From an uncultured Phycicoccus sp. (lineage in GTDB: Bacteria; Actinomycetota; Actinomycetes; Actinomycetales; Dermatophilaceae): 64,000 nucleotides of DNA. Shown one piece after another: positions 56,507 to 64,000 of this stretch. How positions within the stretch are numbered: the stretch's first letter is position 1; every line of letters starts with the position of its first letter. The translations under genes and the position numbers were made by a program. A model generated the notes under the pieces. That model was not told where the DNA came from, ran no database searches, and saw nothing but the letters and a program-made list of their open reading frames with translations. The DNA is taken from the NCBI RefSeq assembly GCF_947495705.1, contig NZ_CANLZR010000003.1, forward strand, positions 248,001 through 312,000. Direction: 5' to 3'.

Positions 56507-57804
56507 CGGGCCGGGTCCGAGACGACGGGCGGGCCGCCGGGGCGACGCAGCAGCAGCTGGTCGACGCCCATCCGGTTGTCGCGGAACGCCTGTGCACTCC
56601 CGACGAGGTACAGCCGCCACACCCGGGCGCCCTCCTCGCCGATCAGCTCGACTGCGCGGTCCCAGTGCTCCTCGAGGGTGCGCACCCAGGCGTCGACGGT
56701 CCAGACGTAGTGCTCGCGCAGGGCCTGCACCCCGCGGATCTCGAACCCGGCGTCCTGGAGGAAGGTCAGCGTCTCGCCGACCGGCCGCATCGTCATGTCC
56801 GGGGCGATGAACTGCTCGATGAACGGGCCGCCGCCGGGGTGGACGCCACGCCGTGACATCTGCTGGACCAGGACGTACCCGCCGGGCTTGACGCTGCGGT
56901 GCAGTACCGACGCGTACGTGCCGTAGTTCTTCTCGCCCACGTGCTCGCCCATCTCGAGGGACGCGACGGCGTCGTAGGGGCCGTCGTCGACCTCGCGGTA
57001 GTCGCGCAGGTGGATCTGGACCCGGTCCTGGAGCCCGCGAGCGCGGATCCGCTCGTCGATGAACGCCTTCTGCTCGGCGGCGATCGTCACGCCGGTGACC
57101 TGGGCCCCGAAGCGCTCGGCGGCGTACAGCGACAGCGACCCCCAGCCACACCCGACGTCGAGGAAGCGGGACCCGGCGGTCAGGCCCACCTTGCGGCACA
57201 CGAGGTCGAGCTTGGCGGCCTGCGCGGCCTCGAGCGGCATGTGCGGGCCGTCGACGTAGTACGCGCTCGAGTACGCCAGGTGCGGGTCGAGGAGGAACTC
57301 GTAGAACTCGTTCGACAGGTCATAGTGGTGGCTGATCGACGCGCGGTCGCGGGCCAGTGAGTGCAGCCGGCCCTTGATGACCGCCTGGGTGGCGGGCGGC
57401 GCCGGCGGGCGGGCGAGCGCGCCGGTGTCGCGGGCGAGGCGCACGAGGTCGGGCAGCAGCCGGGCGACGCGGGCCGGGGTCAGCGGCGGGATGGCGCGGG
57501 CCGCGACGGTCTCGCGGACGAGGTCGAGGGCGGCCCCGACGTCGCCGTGGACCTCGAGCTCGCCGGTGACGTAGGCCTGGGCCGCGCCGAGCTCGCCCGG
57601 GTGCCAGAGCAGCCGGGTCAGCGCCTGCGGGGTGCGGAGCTCGACGAGGGTGCCGTCCTCGGGCCCGGCCTCCGAGCCGTCCCAGGCCCGCAACCGGACC
57701 GGCAGCGGGCCGGCCAGCAGGGGGCGCAGCGCCGCCTCGATGCGACCTGCGGCTCCCTGGCTGGTCCTGGTCGTCGACTCGGTGCCCTGGTGTGTCGTCG
57801 TCAT
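56503..57804 (-). CDS. SAM-dependent cyclopropane-fatty-acyl-phospholipid synthase-like methyltransferase
   Basis: 433 residues. An N-terminal region (LLWHPGELGAAQAYVTGELEVHGD) precedes the catalytic domain: ISHHYDLSNEFYEFLLDPHLAYSSAYY, the SAM loop FLDVGCGWGSLSLYAAERFGAQVTGVT, and VASLEMGEHVGEKNYGTYASVL. The EHVG motif is as in E. coli Cfa, unlike its neighbour. It differs by lacking the C-terminal WIQKYIFPGG block. It likely methylates a lipid double bond. Downstream of the CarH-like gene by 42 bp, and overlapping DUF1295. Confidence 0.92.
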   Translation of the reverse strand: MTTTHQGTESTTRTSQGAAGRIEAALRPLLAGPLPVRLRAWDGSEAGPEDGTLVELRTPQALTRLLWHPGELGAAQAYVTGELEVHGDVGAALDLVRETVAARAIPPLTPARVARLLPDLVRLARDTGALARPPAPPATQAVIKGRLHSLARDRASISHHYDLSNEFYEFLLDPHLAYSSAYYVDGPHMPLEAAQAAKLDLVCRKVGLTAGSRFLDVGCGWGSLSLYAAERFGAQVTGVTIAAEQKAFIDERIRARGLQDRVQIHLRDYREVDDGPYDAVASLEMGEHVGEKNYGTYASVLHRSVKPGGYVLVQQMSRRGVHPGGGPFIEQFIAPDMTMRPVGETLTFLQDAGFEIRGVQALREHYVWTVDAWVRTLEEHWDRAVELIGEEGARVWRLYLVGSAQAFRDNRMGVDQLLLRRPGGPPVVSDPAR

Positions 57805-57846
57805 CGGTGCTCCTCGCAGGGGTCGGCGGCGGCTACCGCCGCGCGG

Positions 57847-58896
57847 TCACGGGTGCGGTTCGGAGTCGGCGTGGGCCTCGGATGGGGTCTCGGCCGGAGT
57901 GTCGTGGCGGCGCCCGTCCCGTCCGGCCCCCGAGCCCTCGTTGCGGCGGCGGCTGCGCGCCGACCTCGTGAGCAGCTCGACGTCGGCGACGAGGTCGGGG
58001 CCCAGGTGGTTGGCGCCGATCTCTTCGAGGACGCGTGGGGTGGTGCCCCGCCCCGCCAGCCACAGCGGGTAGTTCTGGGCGATGGCGCGCAGCTCGCGGG
58101 CATGGGCGCGGAACCCGGACGGGCGCCGGGAGGCGAGGACGATGGCGTCGGGCTTCGCGAGCCGGGCCGCCGAGGCCAGCGAGGGGACCGGGGTGTCGGG
58201 GCCGAGGTAGCGCACCCGCCAGCCGGCGCGGCCGAGCAGCACGCCGAAGCTGAGCAGGATGATGTCGTGGAACTCGCCCGGGGGGCAGGCCAGCACCGCG
58301 ACCGGCCCGGTGCCGAGTCCCCACGTCAGCGACAGCGCACTCAGACGCCGGCGGACGAGGCTGCTGGCGAAGTGCTCCTGGGCGATCCCCAGCCGGCCGA
58401 GCTCCCACTGGTCGCCGACCCGGACGAAGAACGGCACGAGGACGTCGACGATCGCGCTCTCGACGGAGCGGTCGAGGAATGCGGTGTCGAGGACGGCGTG
58501 GGCGCGGTCCTCGTCGAGCGCGGTGATGGCGTCGAGCAGCTGCGCGACGAGCAGGGGCGGGTCGAGCCGCAGGGTCGTCTCGGCCGCCGCGTCGGCGCTC
58601 GCGAGCCGGTCGTCCGGGGACACGCCGTCGACGCCGGTGCGGGCAGCCGTCCCGGCACGCTCGGCGGCCAGCACCTGGCGGGAGGCCTCCATCGCGCTGA
58701 CGCCCTGGTCGCGCAACGACAGGACCTCGCGGACCCGGCGCTCGTCGTCGGCGCTGTACAGGCGGTAACCACCGGAGGACCGCGACGGGTTGAGGAGGCC
58801 GTACCGCGACTCCCACGCCCGCAGGACGTGCGTGCTGACGCCGACCCGGGTGGCCAGTTCGCCAATCCGCATCGCTGGGGGGACCGAACGCCTCAT
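57847..58896 (-). CDS. CarH/LitR-like B12-binding MerR-family regulator
   Basis: 349 residues. MerR HTH at about 9-78 (RIGELATRVGVSTHVLRAWESRYGLLNP, GGYRLYSADDERRVREV). The central part fits a cobalamin-binding four-helix bundle with Trp164-x9-Glu174-His175 (WELGRLGIAQEH), the W-x9-EH signature of CarH. The Rossmann part starts PPGEFHDIILLS: His210 in an ExH motif sits where CarH has its lower axial cobalt ligand, followed by RYLGPDTPVPSL. These marks support an AdoCbl-dependent light-sensing repressor; the Gly of ExHxxG is replaced by Ile, so binding must be tested. The start at 58896 matches a leaderless promoter; Met 58872 is an alternative. Confidence 0.85.
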   Translation of the reverse strand: MRRSVPPAMRIGELATRVGVSTHVLRAWESRYGLLNPSRSSGGYRLYSADDERRVREVLSLRDQGVSAMEASRQVLAAERAGTAARTGVDGVSPDDRLASADAAAETTLRLDPPLLVAQLLDAITALDEDRAHAVLDTAFLDRSVESAIVDVLVPFFVRVGDQWELGRLGIAQEHFASSLVRRRLSALSLTWGLGTGPVAVLACPPGEFHDIILLSFGVLLGRAGWRVRYLGPDTPVPSLASAARLAKPDAIVLASRRPSGFRAHARELRAIAQNYPLWLAGRGTTPRVLEEIGANHLGPDLVADVELLTRSARSRRRNEGSGAGRDGRRHDTPAETPSEAHADSEPHP

Positions 58897-58904
58897 GGCA
58901 CAGC

Positions 58905-58967
58905 ACGGTACGCGGCTGAGGTAAGTTTGACAAACCTTTGACGGCCCCCCATGGAAGGTTCTACGGT
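58905..58967. promoter_or_regulatory. Divergent, likely leaderless promoters sharing a GTTTGACAAAC palindrome
   Basis: Minus strand: TTGTCA (58928-58933), 17-base spacer, TACCGT (58905-58910); the start would fall at about 58898, beside the ATG at 58896. Plus strand: TTGACG (58938-58943), 18-base spacer, TACGGT (58962-58967); the start would fall on the ATG at 58975. The perfect palindrome GTTTGACAAAC (58925-58935) covers the minus -35 and abuts the plus -35; TTTGAC also recurs at 58937. This is a plausible operator for the CarH-like protein. Confidence 0.6.
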
Positions 58968-58974
58968 CGTGAGC

Positions 58975-60258
58975 ATGAGTTCCCATCCCCCCGAGCGCAC
59001 CGGCGCCCGCGAGCGAGTCGCCGTCGTCGGAGCCGGGGTCTCCGGGCTCACCGCCGCGCACATCCTCTCGACCCGGCACGACGTGACCCTCATCGAGGCA
59101 GAGGACCGGCTCGGCGGCCACGCGCACACCCACACGGTGCCGACCCGGCACGGTGACCTCAAGGTCGACAGCGGCTTCATCGTCCACAACGACCGGACCT
59201 ACCCGTACCTGCGGCGCCTCTTCCGTGAGCTCGGGGTCGAGGCCCGCGACACCGAGATGTCGATGAGCATCCGGGACGAGTCGACGGGCCTGGAGTACGC
59301 CGGCGGCCGCGGGGTCAAGGGTTTCGTCGCCCGCCCGCGCCAGCTGCTCGACCGCGAGTACGTCGGGATGCTCCGCGCCGTCAAGCGCTTCCACACCCTC
59401 GCGACCGCCTTCCTCGAGCAGACCGACGACGAGGACACGACGACCTACGGCGAGTTCATCGCCGACCACGGCTTCCGTGAGTCGTTCCTGCGGCTGTACG
59501 CGCTGCCGCTCGTCGCCTGCGTGTGGTCGAGCGGGGAGGGCGACGCGCTGGACTACCCGGCGCGCTACCTGTTCCGCTTCCTCGAGCACCACGGGATGCT
59601 CACCGTCGGGGACTCCCCGCAGTGGATGACCGTGGTCGGCGGCTCGCGGACCTACGTCGACGCCCTCGCGTCCCGGCTCGCCGACGTCCGCAGCGGCGAC
59701 CCCGCCGTCTCGGTGCTGCGCACCCCCGACGGGGTCGAGGTCCGCACCCTGGCCGGCCGGGTCGACCGCTACGACCGCATCGTCCTGGCGACCCACGCCG
59801 ACGACGCCCTCCGGCTGCTCGCCGACGCGACGCCCGCCGAGAAGGAGGTGCTCGGCGCCTTCCGCTACTCGGCCAACGAGACCGTGCTGCACCGCGACGG
59901 CTCGTTCATGCCCCGGGCCCGGATGGCCCGGGCGTCGTGGAACTACCTCGTCGGCTCCGACCCCACCCGGGGCGCGGTCGTCACCTACTGGATGAACCGG
60001 CTCCAGGGCCTGCCCGCCGACGAGCCGTTCTACGTCACCCTCAACGCCACCGAGCGGATCGACCCGGACAGCGTCATCGCCACGATGCAGTACACCCACC
60101 CCCTGTACGACCTCGGTGCCGTGCAGGCCCAGCGCCGGATCCCCGAGATCACGACGGACCGCACCGCGTTCGCCGGCGCGTACCAGGGGTGGGGCTTCCA
60201 CGAGGACGGCTGCCGCTCCGGTGTCGAGGCGGCCCGGGCCTTCGGGGTGGACTGGTGA
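58975..60258 (+). CDS. FAD-dependent oxidoreductase, Rv0449c-like (COG2907-type)
   Basis: 427 residues. The dinucleotide-binding motif VAVVGAGVSGLTAAHILS, DVTLIEAEDRLGGHAHTHTVP, GFIVHNDRTYPYLRRLF and the C-terminal GAYQGWGFHEDGCRSGVEAA are the marks of this amine-oxidase-like family, which stands beside DUF1365 and a cyclopropane synthase in mycobacteria and proteobacteria. Mycobacterial Rv0449c is of this type. A short leader-free start at 58975 is proposed; ATG at 58951 and GTG at 58969 are alternatives. The substrate is probably a lipid but is unknown. Confidence 0.92.
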   Translation: MSSHPPERTGARERVAVVGAGVSGLTAAHILSTRHDVTLIEAEDRLGGHAHTHTVPTRHGDLKVDSGFIVHNDRTYPYLRRLFRELGVEARDTEMSMSIRDESTGLEYAGGRGVKGFVARPRQLLDREYVGMLRAVKRFHTLATAFLEQTDDEDTTTYGEFIADHGFRESFLRLYALPLVACVWSSGEGDALDYPARYLFRFLEHHGMLTVGDSPQWMTVVGGSRTYVDALASRLADVRSGDPAVSVLRTPDGVEVRTLAGRVDRYDRIVLATHADDALRLLADATPAEKEVLGAFRYSANETVLHRDGSFMPRARMARASWNYLVGSDPTRGAVVTYWMNRLQGLPADEPFYVTLNATERIDPDSVIATMQYTHPLYDLGAVQAQRRIPEITTDRTAFAGAYQGWGFHEDGCRSGVEAARAFGVDW

Positions 60259-61010
60259 CGACGACGGCCGACCTGCCCCGCCTGCCCGCCCTCGTCGTCG
60301 GGCAGGTCCACCACACGCGCTTCCGCCCGCTGCGGCACTCGTTCACGACGGCGCACACCCAGTGGCTCGTCGACCTCGACGACATGCCCCGGCTGCCGCG
60401 CTGGCTGCGCCCGGTCGCGACGTTCCGCGGCGAGGACCACCTGTCGGGCAACCCCGGCATCGCGGCGCTCAAGGCCAACGTGCTGCGCGTCCTCGAGCGC
60501 GACGGCGTCACCGTCGGCTCCGGCGACCGCGTCGTCATGCTCGCCCACGCGCGGGTGCTCGGGCACGTCTTCGACCCGATGAGCGCCTTCTGGGTCTTCG
60601 CGCCCGACGGCACCCTGCGTGCCGTGCTCGTCGAGGTCCACAACACCTACGGGGGGCGGCACGCGTACGTGCTCCGCCCCGACGGCGGCGGGCGGGCCGA
60701 CGTCGAGAAGGCGTTCTACGTCTCGCCGTTCAACGACGTCGAGGGGGAGTACGCGATCCGGCTCACCCTGACCCCCCGGACGGTCGGGGTGGCCATCCGC
60801 CTGCGGGTCGGCGACGAACCACTCGTGACCGCCACGGTCACGGGGACGCCGCGACCGGCGACGACCTCCGCCGTGGCCCGCACCGCCGCGCGACACCCGT
60901 TGATGCCCCAGCGGGTCAGCGGGCTCATCCGTGCCCACGGCATCTGGCTGTGGCTGCGGAGACTGCCCGTCCGACCCCGCCCCGACCACAGCCTGGAGAG
61001 TGTGCGATGA
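60255..61010 (+). CDS. DUF1365 family protein, Rv0448c-like
   Basis: 251 residues. VVGQVHHTRFRPLRHSFTTAH, the conserved FDPMSAFWVF, VEVHNTYGGRHAYVL and KAFYVSPFNDVEGEYAIRL are DUF1365 marks. The family is found almost only in clusters with the FAD oxidoreductase and a cyclopropane synthase; the function is not established. GTG start inside the preceding stop (GTGA); the next gene starts inside its stop (ATGA). Confidence 0.93.
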   Translation: MTTTADLPRLPALVVGQVHHTRFRPLRHSFTTAHTQWLVDLDDMPRLPRWLRPVATFRGEDHLSGNPGIAALKANVLRVLERDGVTVGSGDRVVMLAHARVLGHVFDPMSAFWVFAPDGTLRAVLVEVHNTYGGRHAYVLRPDGGGRADVEKAFYVSPFNDVEGEYAIRLTLTPRTVGVAIRLRVGDEPLVTATVTGTPRPATTSAVARTAARHPLMPQRVSGLIRAHGIWLWLRRLPVRPRPDHSLESVR

Positions 61011-62251
61011 CCGCCGACACCCCCCGCCTCGAGCTCGCGTCCCCGCGGCTCGGGTTCCCCCGCGTCCTCACCCGGGGCGCCATCGCCAAGGCGATCACCG
61101 AGGTCGCCGTCCGGCCCATGCCGGTGCGGCTGCGCTACCCCGACGGGCGGCTCGTCGGTGGCGGCGGCCCGGACAGCCCCGTCCTCGACGTCGTCCGGCC
61201 GCGCGCGTTGTTCCACCGCCTCGAGTCCCACCCCAAGATCGGGCTCGGCGAGGCGTACATGGCCGGCGACTGGAAGGCCGCCGACGGCACCGACCTCGCT
61301 CACGCCCTCATGCCGTTCGCGGCGCGGATGGGCGAGATCGTCCCCAAGCCCCTGCTGTCGCTGCGCGGCCTCGTCGACCGCGCCATCCCGCAGGGGATGC
61401 GCAACACCCTCGAGGGCTCGCGCACGAACATCAGCGCCCACTACGACCTGTCGAACGACCTGTTCGCGAAGTTCCTCGACCCGTCGATGTCCTACAGCTC
61501 GGCGCTGTTCGACCCGGCACGGCCGCTGGCGCAGCAGGACCTGCACGAGGCGCAGGTCCGCAAGGTGGAGGCCATCCTCGACGCCGCCGACGTCGGCGAC
61601 GGCACCCGGGTCCTCGAGATCGGCACCGGCTGGGGCGAGCTCGCCATCCGGGCGGCGGCCCGTGGGGCCACCGTCACGTCGGTGACCCTCTCGGCCGAGC
61701 AGCGCGCCCTGGCGCTGGAGCGCATCGCTGCGGCGGGGTACGCCGACCGGGTCACGGTGCTGCTGCAGGACTACCGCGAGACCACCGGCCAGTTCGACGC
61801 CATCGTCAGCGTCGAGATGATCGAGGCCGTCGGCGAGGAGTACTGGGAGACGTACTTCCGGCAGATCGACGACCTCCTGGCCCCCGGAGGCGCGGTCGCG
61901 ATCCAGGCGATCCTCATGGAGCACCACCGGCTGCTCGCGACGAAGGGCTCGTTCGGCTGGATCCAGAAGTACATCTTCCCCGGCGGGCTCATCCCCTCCC
62001 TGCAGGCGATCCGGGACGTCACCCGCGACTCCACGACCCTGCGCGTGGAGCGGGTCCACGGCTTCGGGGCCGACTACGCCGAGACGCTGCGTCGCTGGCG
62101 CCACACGTTCAACGCCGAGTGGCCCCAGATCCAGGGGCACGGCTTCGACGAGACCTTCCGTCGGATGTGGGAGTTCTACCTCGCGTACTGTGAGGCGGGC
62201 TTCGCGACGGGGTACTTGGACGTCGCCCAGATCCGCTTCACCAGGAGGTAA
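61007..62251 (+). CDS. ufaA1: UfaA1-like cyclopropane-fatty-acid synthase family methyltransferase
   Basis: 414 residues. LGEAYMAGDWKAAD, ISAHYDLSNDLFAKFLDPSMSYSSALF, VLEIGTGWGELAIRAAARGA, SVEMIEAVGEEYWETYF and WIQKYIFPGGLIPSLQAI are the UfaA1 marks; the EAVG and IQKYIFPGG stretches match mycobacterial UfaA1 closely, which has been linked to tuberculostearic acid formation. The SAM site is intact. It likely methylates oleate-type chains in phospholipids. Coupled to DUF1365 by ATGA; AGGAGGT lies in the end of the gene, serving the next start. Confidence 0.93.
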   Translation: MTADTPRLELASPRLGFPRVLTRGAIAKAITEVAVRPMPVRLRYPDGRLVGGGGPDSPVLDVVRPRALFHRLESHPKIGLGEAYMAGDWKAADGTDLAHALMPFAARMGEIVPKPLLSLRGLVDRAIPQGMRNTLEGSRTNISAHYDLSNDLFAKFLDPSMSYSSALFDPARPLAQQDLHEAQVRKVEAILDAADVGDGTRVLEIGTGWGELAIRAAARGATVTSVTLSAEQRALALERIAAAGYADRVTVLLQDYRETTGQFDAIVSVEMIEAVGEEYWETYFRQIDDLLAPGGAVAIQAILMEHHRLLATKGSFGWIQKYIFPGGLIPSLQAIRDVTRDSTTLRVERVHGFGADYAETLRRWRHTFNAEWPQIQGHGFDETFRRMWEFYLAYCEAGFATGYLDVAQIRFTRR

Positions 62252-62258
62252 GGCCCGT

Positions 62259-62690
62259 ATGACGACGACCGTCGAACGCACGATCCACACCGCGACCGCC
62301 CCCGAGGTCGTCTTCCCCTACCTCGTCGACTTCCGCAACGCCACCGAGTGGGACGCGGGCACCGTGTCCTGCGAGCGGGTGTCCGGTGACGGCGGCCCCG
62401 GGACGGTGTACAAGAACGTGTCGACCTTCGCCGGCAACACCGTCGAGCTCGAGTACACGACCGAGAAGGTCGCCGAGCCCGAGTTCGTCATCGTGGGGCG
62501 CAACAAGTCGACGACGAGCCGCGACACCATCACGGTCCGCCCCGACGGCAGCGGGTCGCTGGTCACGTACCGCGCCGACTTCGAGTTCACCGGGCCCGCG
62601 CGCTTCCTCGGTCCGATCATGACGCCGCTGCTCGAGCGCCTCGGCGACCGGACGGCCACCCAGCTCACAGAGGCTCTGGACCGCCGGTGA
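62259..62690 (+). CDS. SRPBCC-family lipid-binding-like protein
   Basis: 143 residues. VERTIHTATAPEVVFPYLVDFRNATEWDAGTVSCERVSGDGG and FTGPARFLGPIMTPLLERLGDRT are those of polyketide cyclase/dehydrase-type SRPBCC proteins. The hydrophobic pocket may bind a lipid intermediate of this operon; not shown. AGGAGGTAA stands before the ATG. The stop overlaps the next GTG. Confidence 0.9.
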   Translation: MTTTVERTIHTATAPEVVFPYLVDFRNATEWDAGTVSCERVSGDGGPGTVYKNVSTFAGNTVELEYTTEKVAEPEFVIVGRNKSTTSRDTITVRPDGSGSLVTYRADFEFTGPARFLGPIMTPLLERLGDRTATQLTEALDRR

Positions 62691-63712
62691 GCCAGCGTCG
62701 CGGCGAGGGCCGCCGAGCACTGGTCACCGGGGTGACCGGCTACATCGGGTCCCGGCTCGTCCCCGCGCTGCTCGACGAGGGGTGGACGGTGCGGGTCCTC
62801 ACCCGGGACGCCGCGAAGCTCAGCGGCCGGGCGTGGCTCGACCGGGCGGAGGTGGTCGAGGGTGACGCGACGTCCCGCGCGACCCTCGCCGAGGCCCTCG
62901 ACGGCGTCGACGTCGCCTACTACCTGCTGCACTCGATGGACTCCGAGGGCGGCTTCGTCGAGCGCGACCGGGAGATGGCGCAGGGCTTCGGCCGCGCCGC
63001 CTACGAGGCCGAGGTCGGCCGGATCGTCTACCTGTCCGGGCTGCACCCGCGGGCGGAGCGGCTCAGCGACCACCTGGCCTCCCGGGTCGAGGTCGGTGAC
63101 CTTCTCATGGCCAGCGGTGTCCCGACGGCCGTGCTGCAGGCGGCGATCATCCTCGGGTCGGGGTCGGCGTCCTTCGAGATGCTCCGGCACCTCACCTCGC
63201 GGCTGCCCGTCATGGTCGCGCCCAAGTGGCTCGGCAACCGCATCCAGCCGATCGCCGTCCGCGACGTGCTCCACTACCTCGTCGGCGCCGCCGACCTGCC
63301 GCCCGAGGTCAACCGGACCCTCGACATCGGCGGCCCCGAGGTCCTCACCTACAGCGAGATGATCCTGCGGTTCGCGCGCCTGGCGGGCCTGATGCGCCGC
63401 ACCATCCTCACCGTCCCGGTCCTCACCCCGCGGCTGGCCAGCGAGTGGGTCGGGTTCGTCACGCCGGTGCCCACCGGCCTCGCCAAGCCGCTCGTCGAGA
63501 GCCTGCTCCACGAGGTCGTGTGCGAGGAGTCGGACATCGACGACCTCGTCGGTCCCCCGCCCGGCGGCGCCCTCGGGTTCGACCGGGCCGTGACCGACGC
63601 GATCGCCGGCGACGACGCGGACCCGCGCCCCGAGCCCGGCACCGTCGACCCCGCCCACGTCACCGCCGCTGACCCCGACTGGGCCGGAGGCGGCCGCGCG
63701 GCGGGCTCGTGA
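62687..63712 (+). CDS. NAD(P)-binding epimerase/dehydratase-like SDR protein
   Basis: 341 residues of the atypical extended SDR fold. ALVTGVTGYIGSRLVPALL is the nucleotide motif, then VRVLTRD, VAYYLLHSM, RIVYLSGLHP and DIGGPEVLTYSEMILRFARLAGL. The YxxxK pair is not clear, so it may be a non-classical oxidoreductase or lipid carrier-like member. It lies in the operon downstream of the UfaA1-like enzyme; the role is unknown. GTG start inside the previous stop. Confidence 0.87.
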   Translation: MSQRRGEGRRALVTGVTGYIGSRLVPALLDEGWTVRVLTRDAAKLSGRAWLDRAEVVEGDATSRATLAEALDGVDVAYYLLHSMDSEGGFVERDREMAQGFGRAAYEAEVGRIVYLSGLHPRAERLSDHLASRVEVGDLLMASGVPTAVLQAAIILGSGSASFEMLRHLTSRLPVMVAPKWLGNRIQPIAVRDVLHYLVGAADLPPEVNRTLDIGGPEVLTYSEMILRFARLAGLMRRTILTVPVLTPRLASEWVGFVTPVPTGLAKPLVESLLHEVVCEESDIDDLVGPPPGGALGFDRAVTDAIAGDDADPRPEPGTVDPAHVTAADPDWAGGGRAAGS

Positions 63713-63740
63713 CGCCGCCACCGGGGCGCCGGTGGGTGCG

Positions 63741-64000
63741 GTGAACCCTGTCCGCGAGCTCCGCGCGTTCATCCGGGCCGCCCTCGTCGTGCCGGTGCCG
63801 CGCGACCACACCGAGCCGGACTGGGCGTTCAAACGGCGCCGGATCGTCGCGGTCGCCACCCTGCTCGTCGGGGCGGGCTTGCTGGCCTGGGCGCTGCGGA
63901 TCGAGCCCGGCGACCCGATGTTCTACGTCGCCACCTTCGCGCTCGCCGGGGTCTGGGCCGTCGGCGCGTTCGCCTCCGGCCCGCTGCACCTCGGGCGGGC
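63741..64000 (+). CDS. Membrane protein, N-terminal part; possible CPBP-family intramembrane protease
   Basis: About 86 codons before the right edge. FIRAALVVPVPRDHTEPDWAFKRRR precedes two membrane segments (IVAVATLLVGAGLLAWALRI and MFYVATFALAGVWAVGAFAS) and the run GPLHLGR. This N-terminus resembles actinobacterial CPBP-family membrane proteins, but the EExxxR and HxxxB motifs would be outside the window. GTG at 63741 is proposed; GTG at 63732 is in frame too. The call is tentative. Confidence 0.45.
   Translation, partial: MNPVRELRAFIRAALVVPVPRDHTEPDWAFKRRRIVAVATLLVGAGLLAWALRIEPGDPMFYVATFALAGVWAVGAFASGPLHLGR

Noticed and set aside
58951-58975. ATG at 58951 as start of the FAD oxidoreductase
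   Set aside because: It would lie upstream of the predicted -10 box at 58962-58967, so it is not expected in the transcript.

Overview
The window is very GC-rich throughout, densely packed, and uses many GTG starts, stop/start overlaps (ATGA, GTGA) and leaderless-looking promoters. Gene content points to an actinomycete: F420-dependent glucose-6-phosphate dehydrogenase, glucosyl-3-phosphoglycerate synthase beside a folP2-type gene, a DevS/DevR-like pair, GuaB1, DUF3073 and a mycobacterial-type ufaA1 lipid cluster. A non-mycobacterial genus such as a member of the Intrasporangiaceae would fit, but that is inference. I see no insertion sequence, prophage, CRISPR array, rRNA or replication origin. 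Most of the window is ordinary chromosome with small accessory patches.

Layout. 1-6.7 kb: a universal stress protein behind a DosR-like box, a DevS/DevR-type pair, a PEP-mutase-family enzyme, then a four-gene operon (DoxX, gpgS, folP2, LigB-like) closed by a strong hairpin. 6.8-11.4 kb: an ArsR/SRPBCC/VOC operon with a palindromic operator, a YiiX-like hydrolase, and two crcB genes coupled to an AlaA-like aminotransferase. 11.6-17.5 kb: an OmpR/EnvZ-type pair, a lipoprotein thioredoxin with a CcdA-like partner, an alkyltransferase-like protein and a sugar-dehydrogenase-like lipoprotein. 17.7-22.1 kb: one 1451-residue secreted protein with transglycosylase-like and golvesin-like parts. 22-30.5 kb: acyl-CoA synthetase, an acidic membrane-anchored protein, pntA-pntB and purM. 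30.5-36.7 kb: nuclease, isochorismatase with an NCS1 permease, DUF3073, an amino-acid dehydrogenase and an M23 protein. 37-47 kb: fgd, an AMACR-type racemase, enoyl-CoA hydratase, a secreted phosphatase with duplicated domains, an ATP-dependent DNA ligase and others. 48.5-48.9 kb: tRNA-Glu, -Asp and -Phe. 49-55.7 kb: GntR/PHP pair, class V aminotransferase, GuaB1, DUF445 and DUF2177.

The most interesting region is 55.7-64 kb. A MerR-type regulator carries the W-x9-EH and ExH signatures of CarH/LitR B12 photoreceptors. It is transcribed divergently from a lipid-modification operon that matches the mycobacterial Rv0449c-Rv0448c-ufaA1 set; the Rv0446c-like DUF1295 gene and a second cyclopropane-synthase paralogue lie downstream of the regulator. 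In Mycobacterium tuberculosis this set sits next to sigK/rskA; here a putative light sensor takes that place. The two divergent promoters share one palindrome and both transcripts look leaderless.

A second theme is a set of non-coding inverted-repeat elements in gene gaps at 11.5, 16.8, 32.3, 43.6 and 45.5 kb. Their arms differ in sequence, but overall lengths cluster near 62 and 80 bases. Three compact palindromes with a GGGTGACCC core occur at 32.3 and 53.9 kb, and three perfect hairpins stand back to back at 36.7-36.9 kb upstream of fgd. Their role is unknown.
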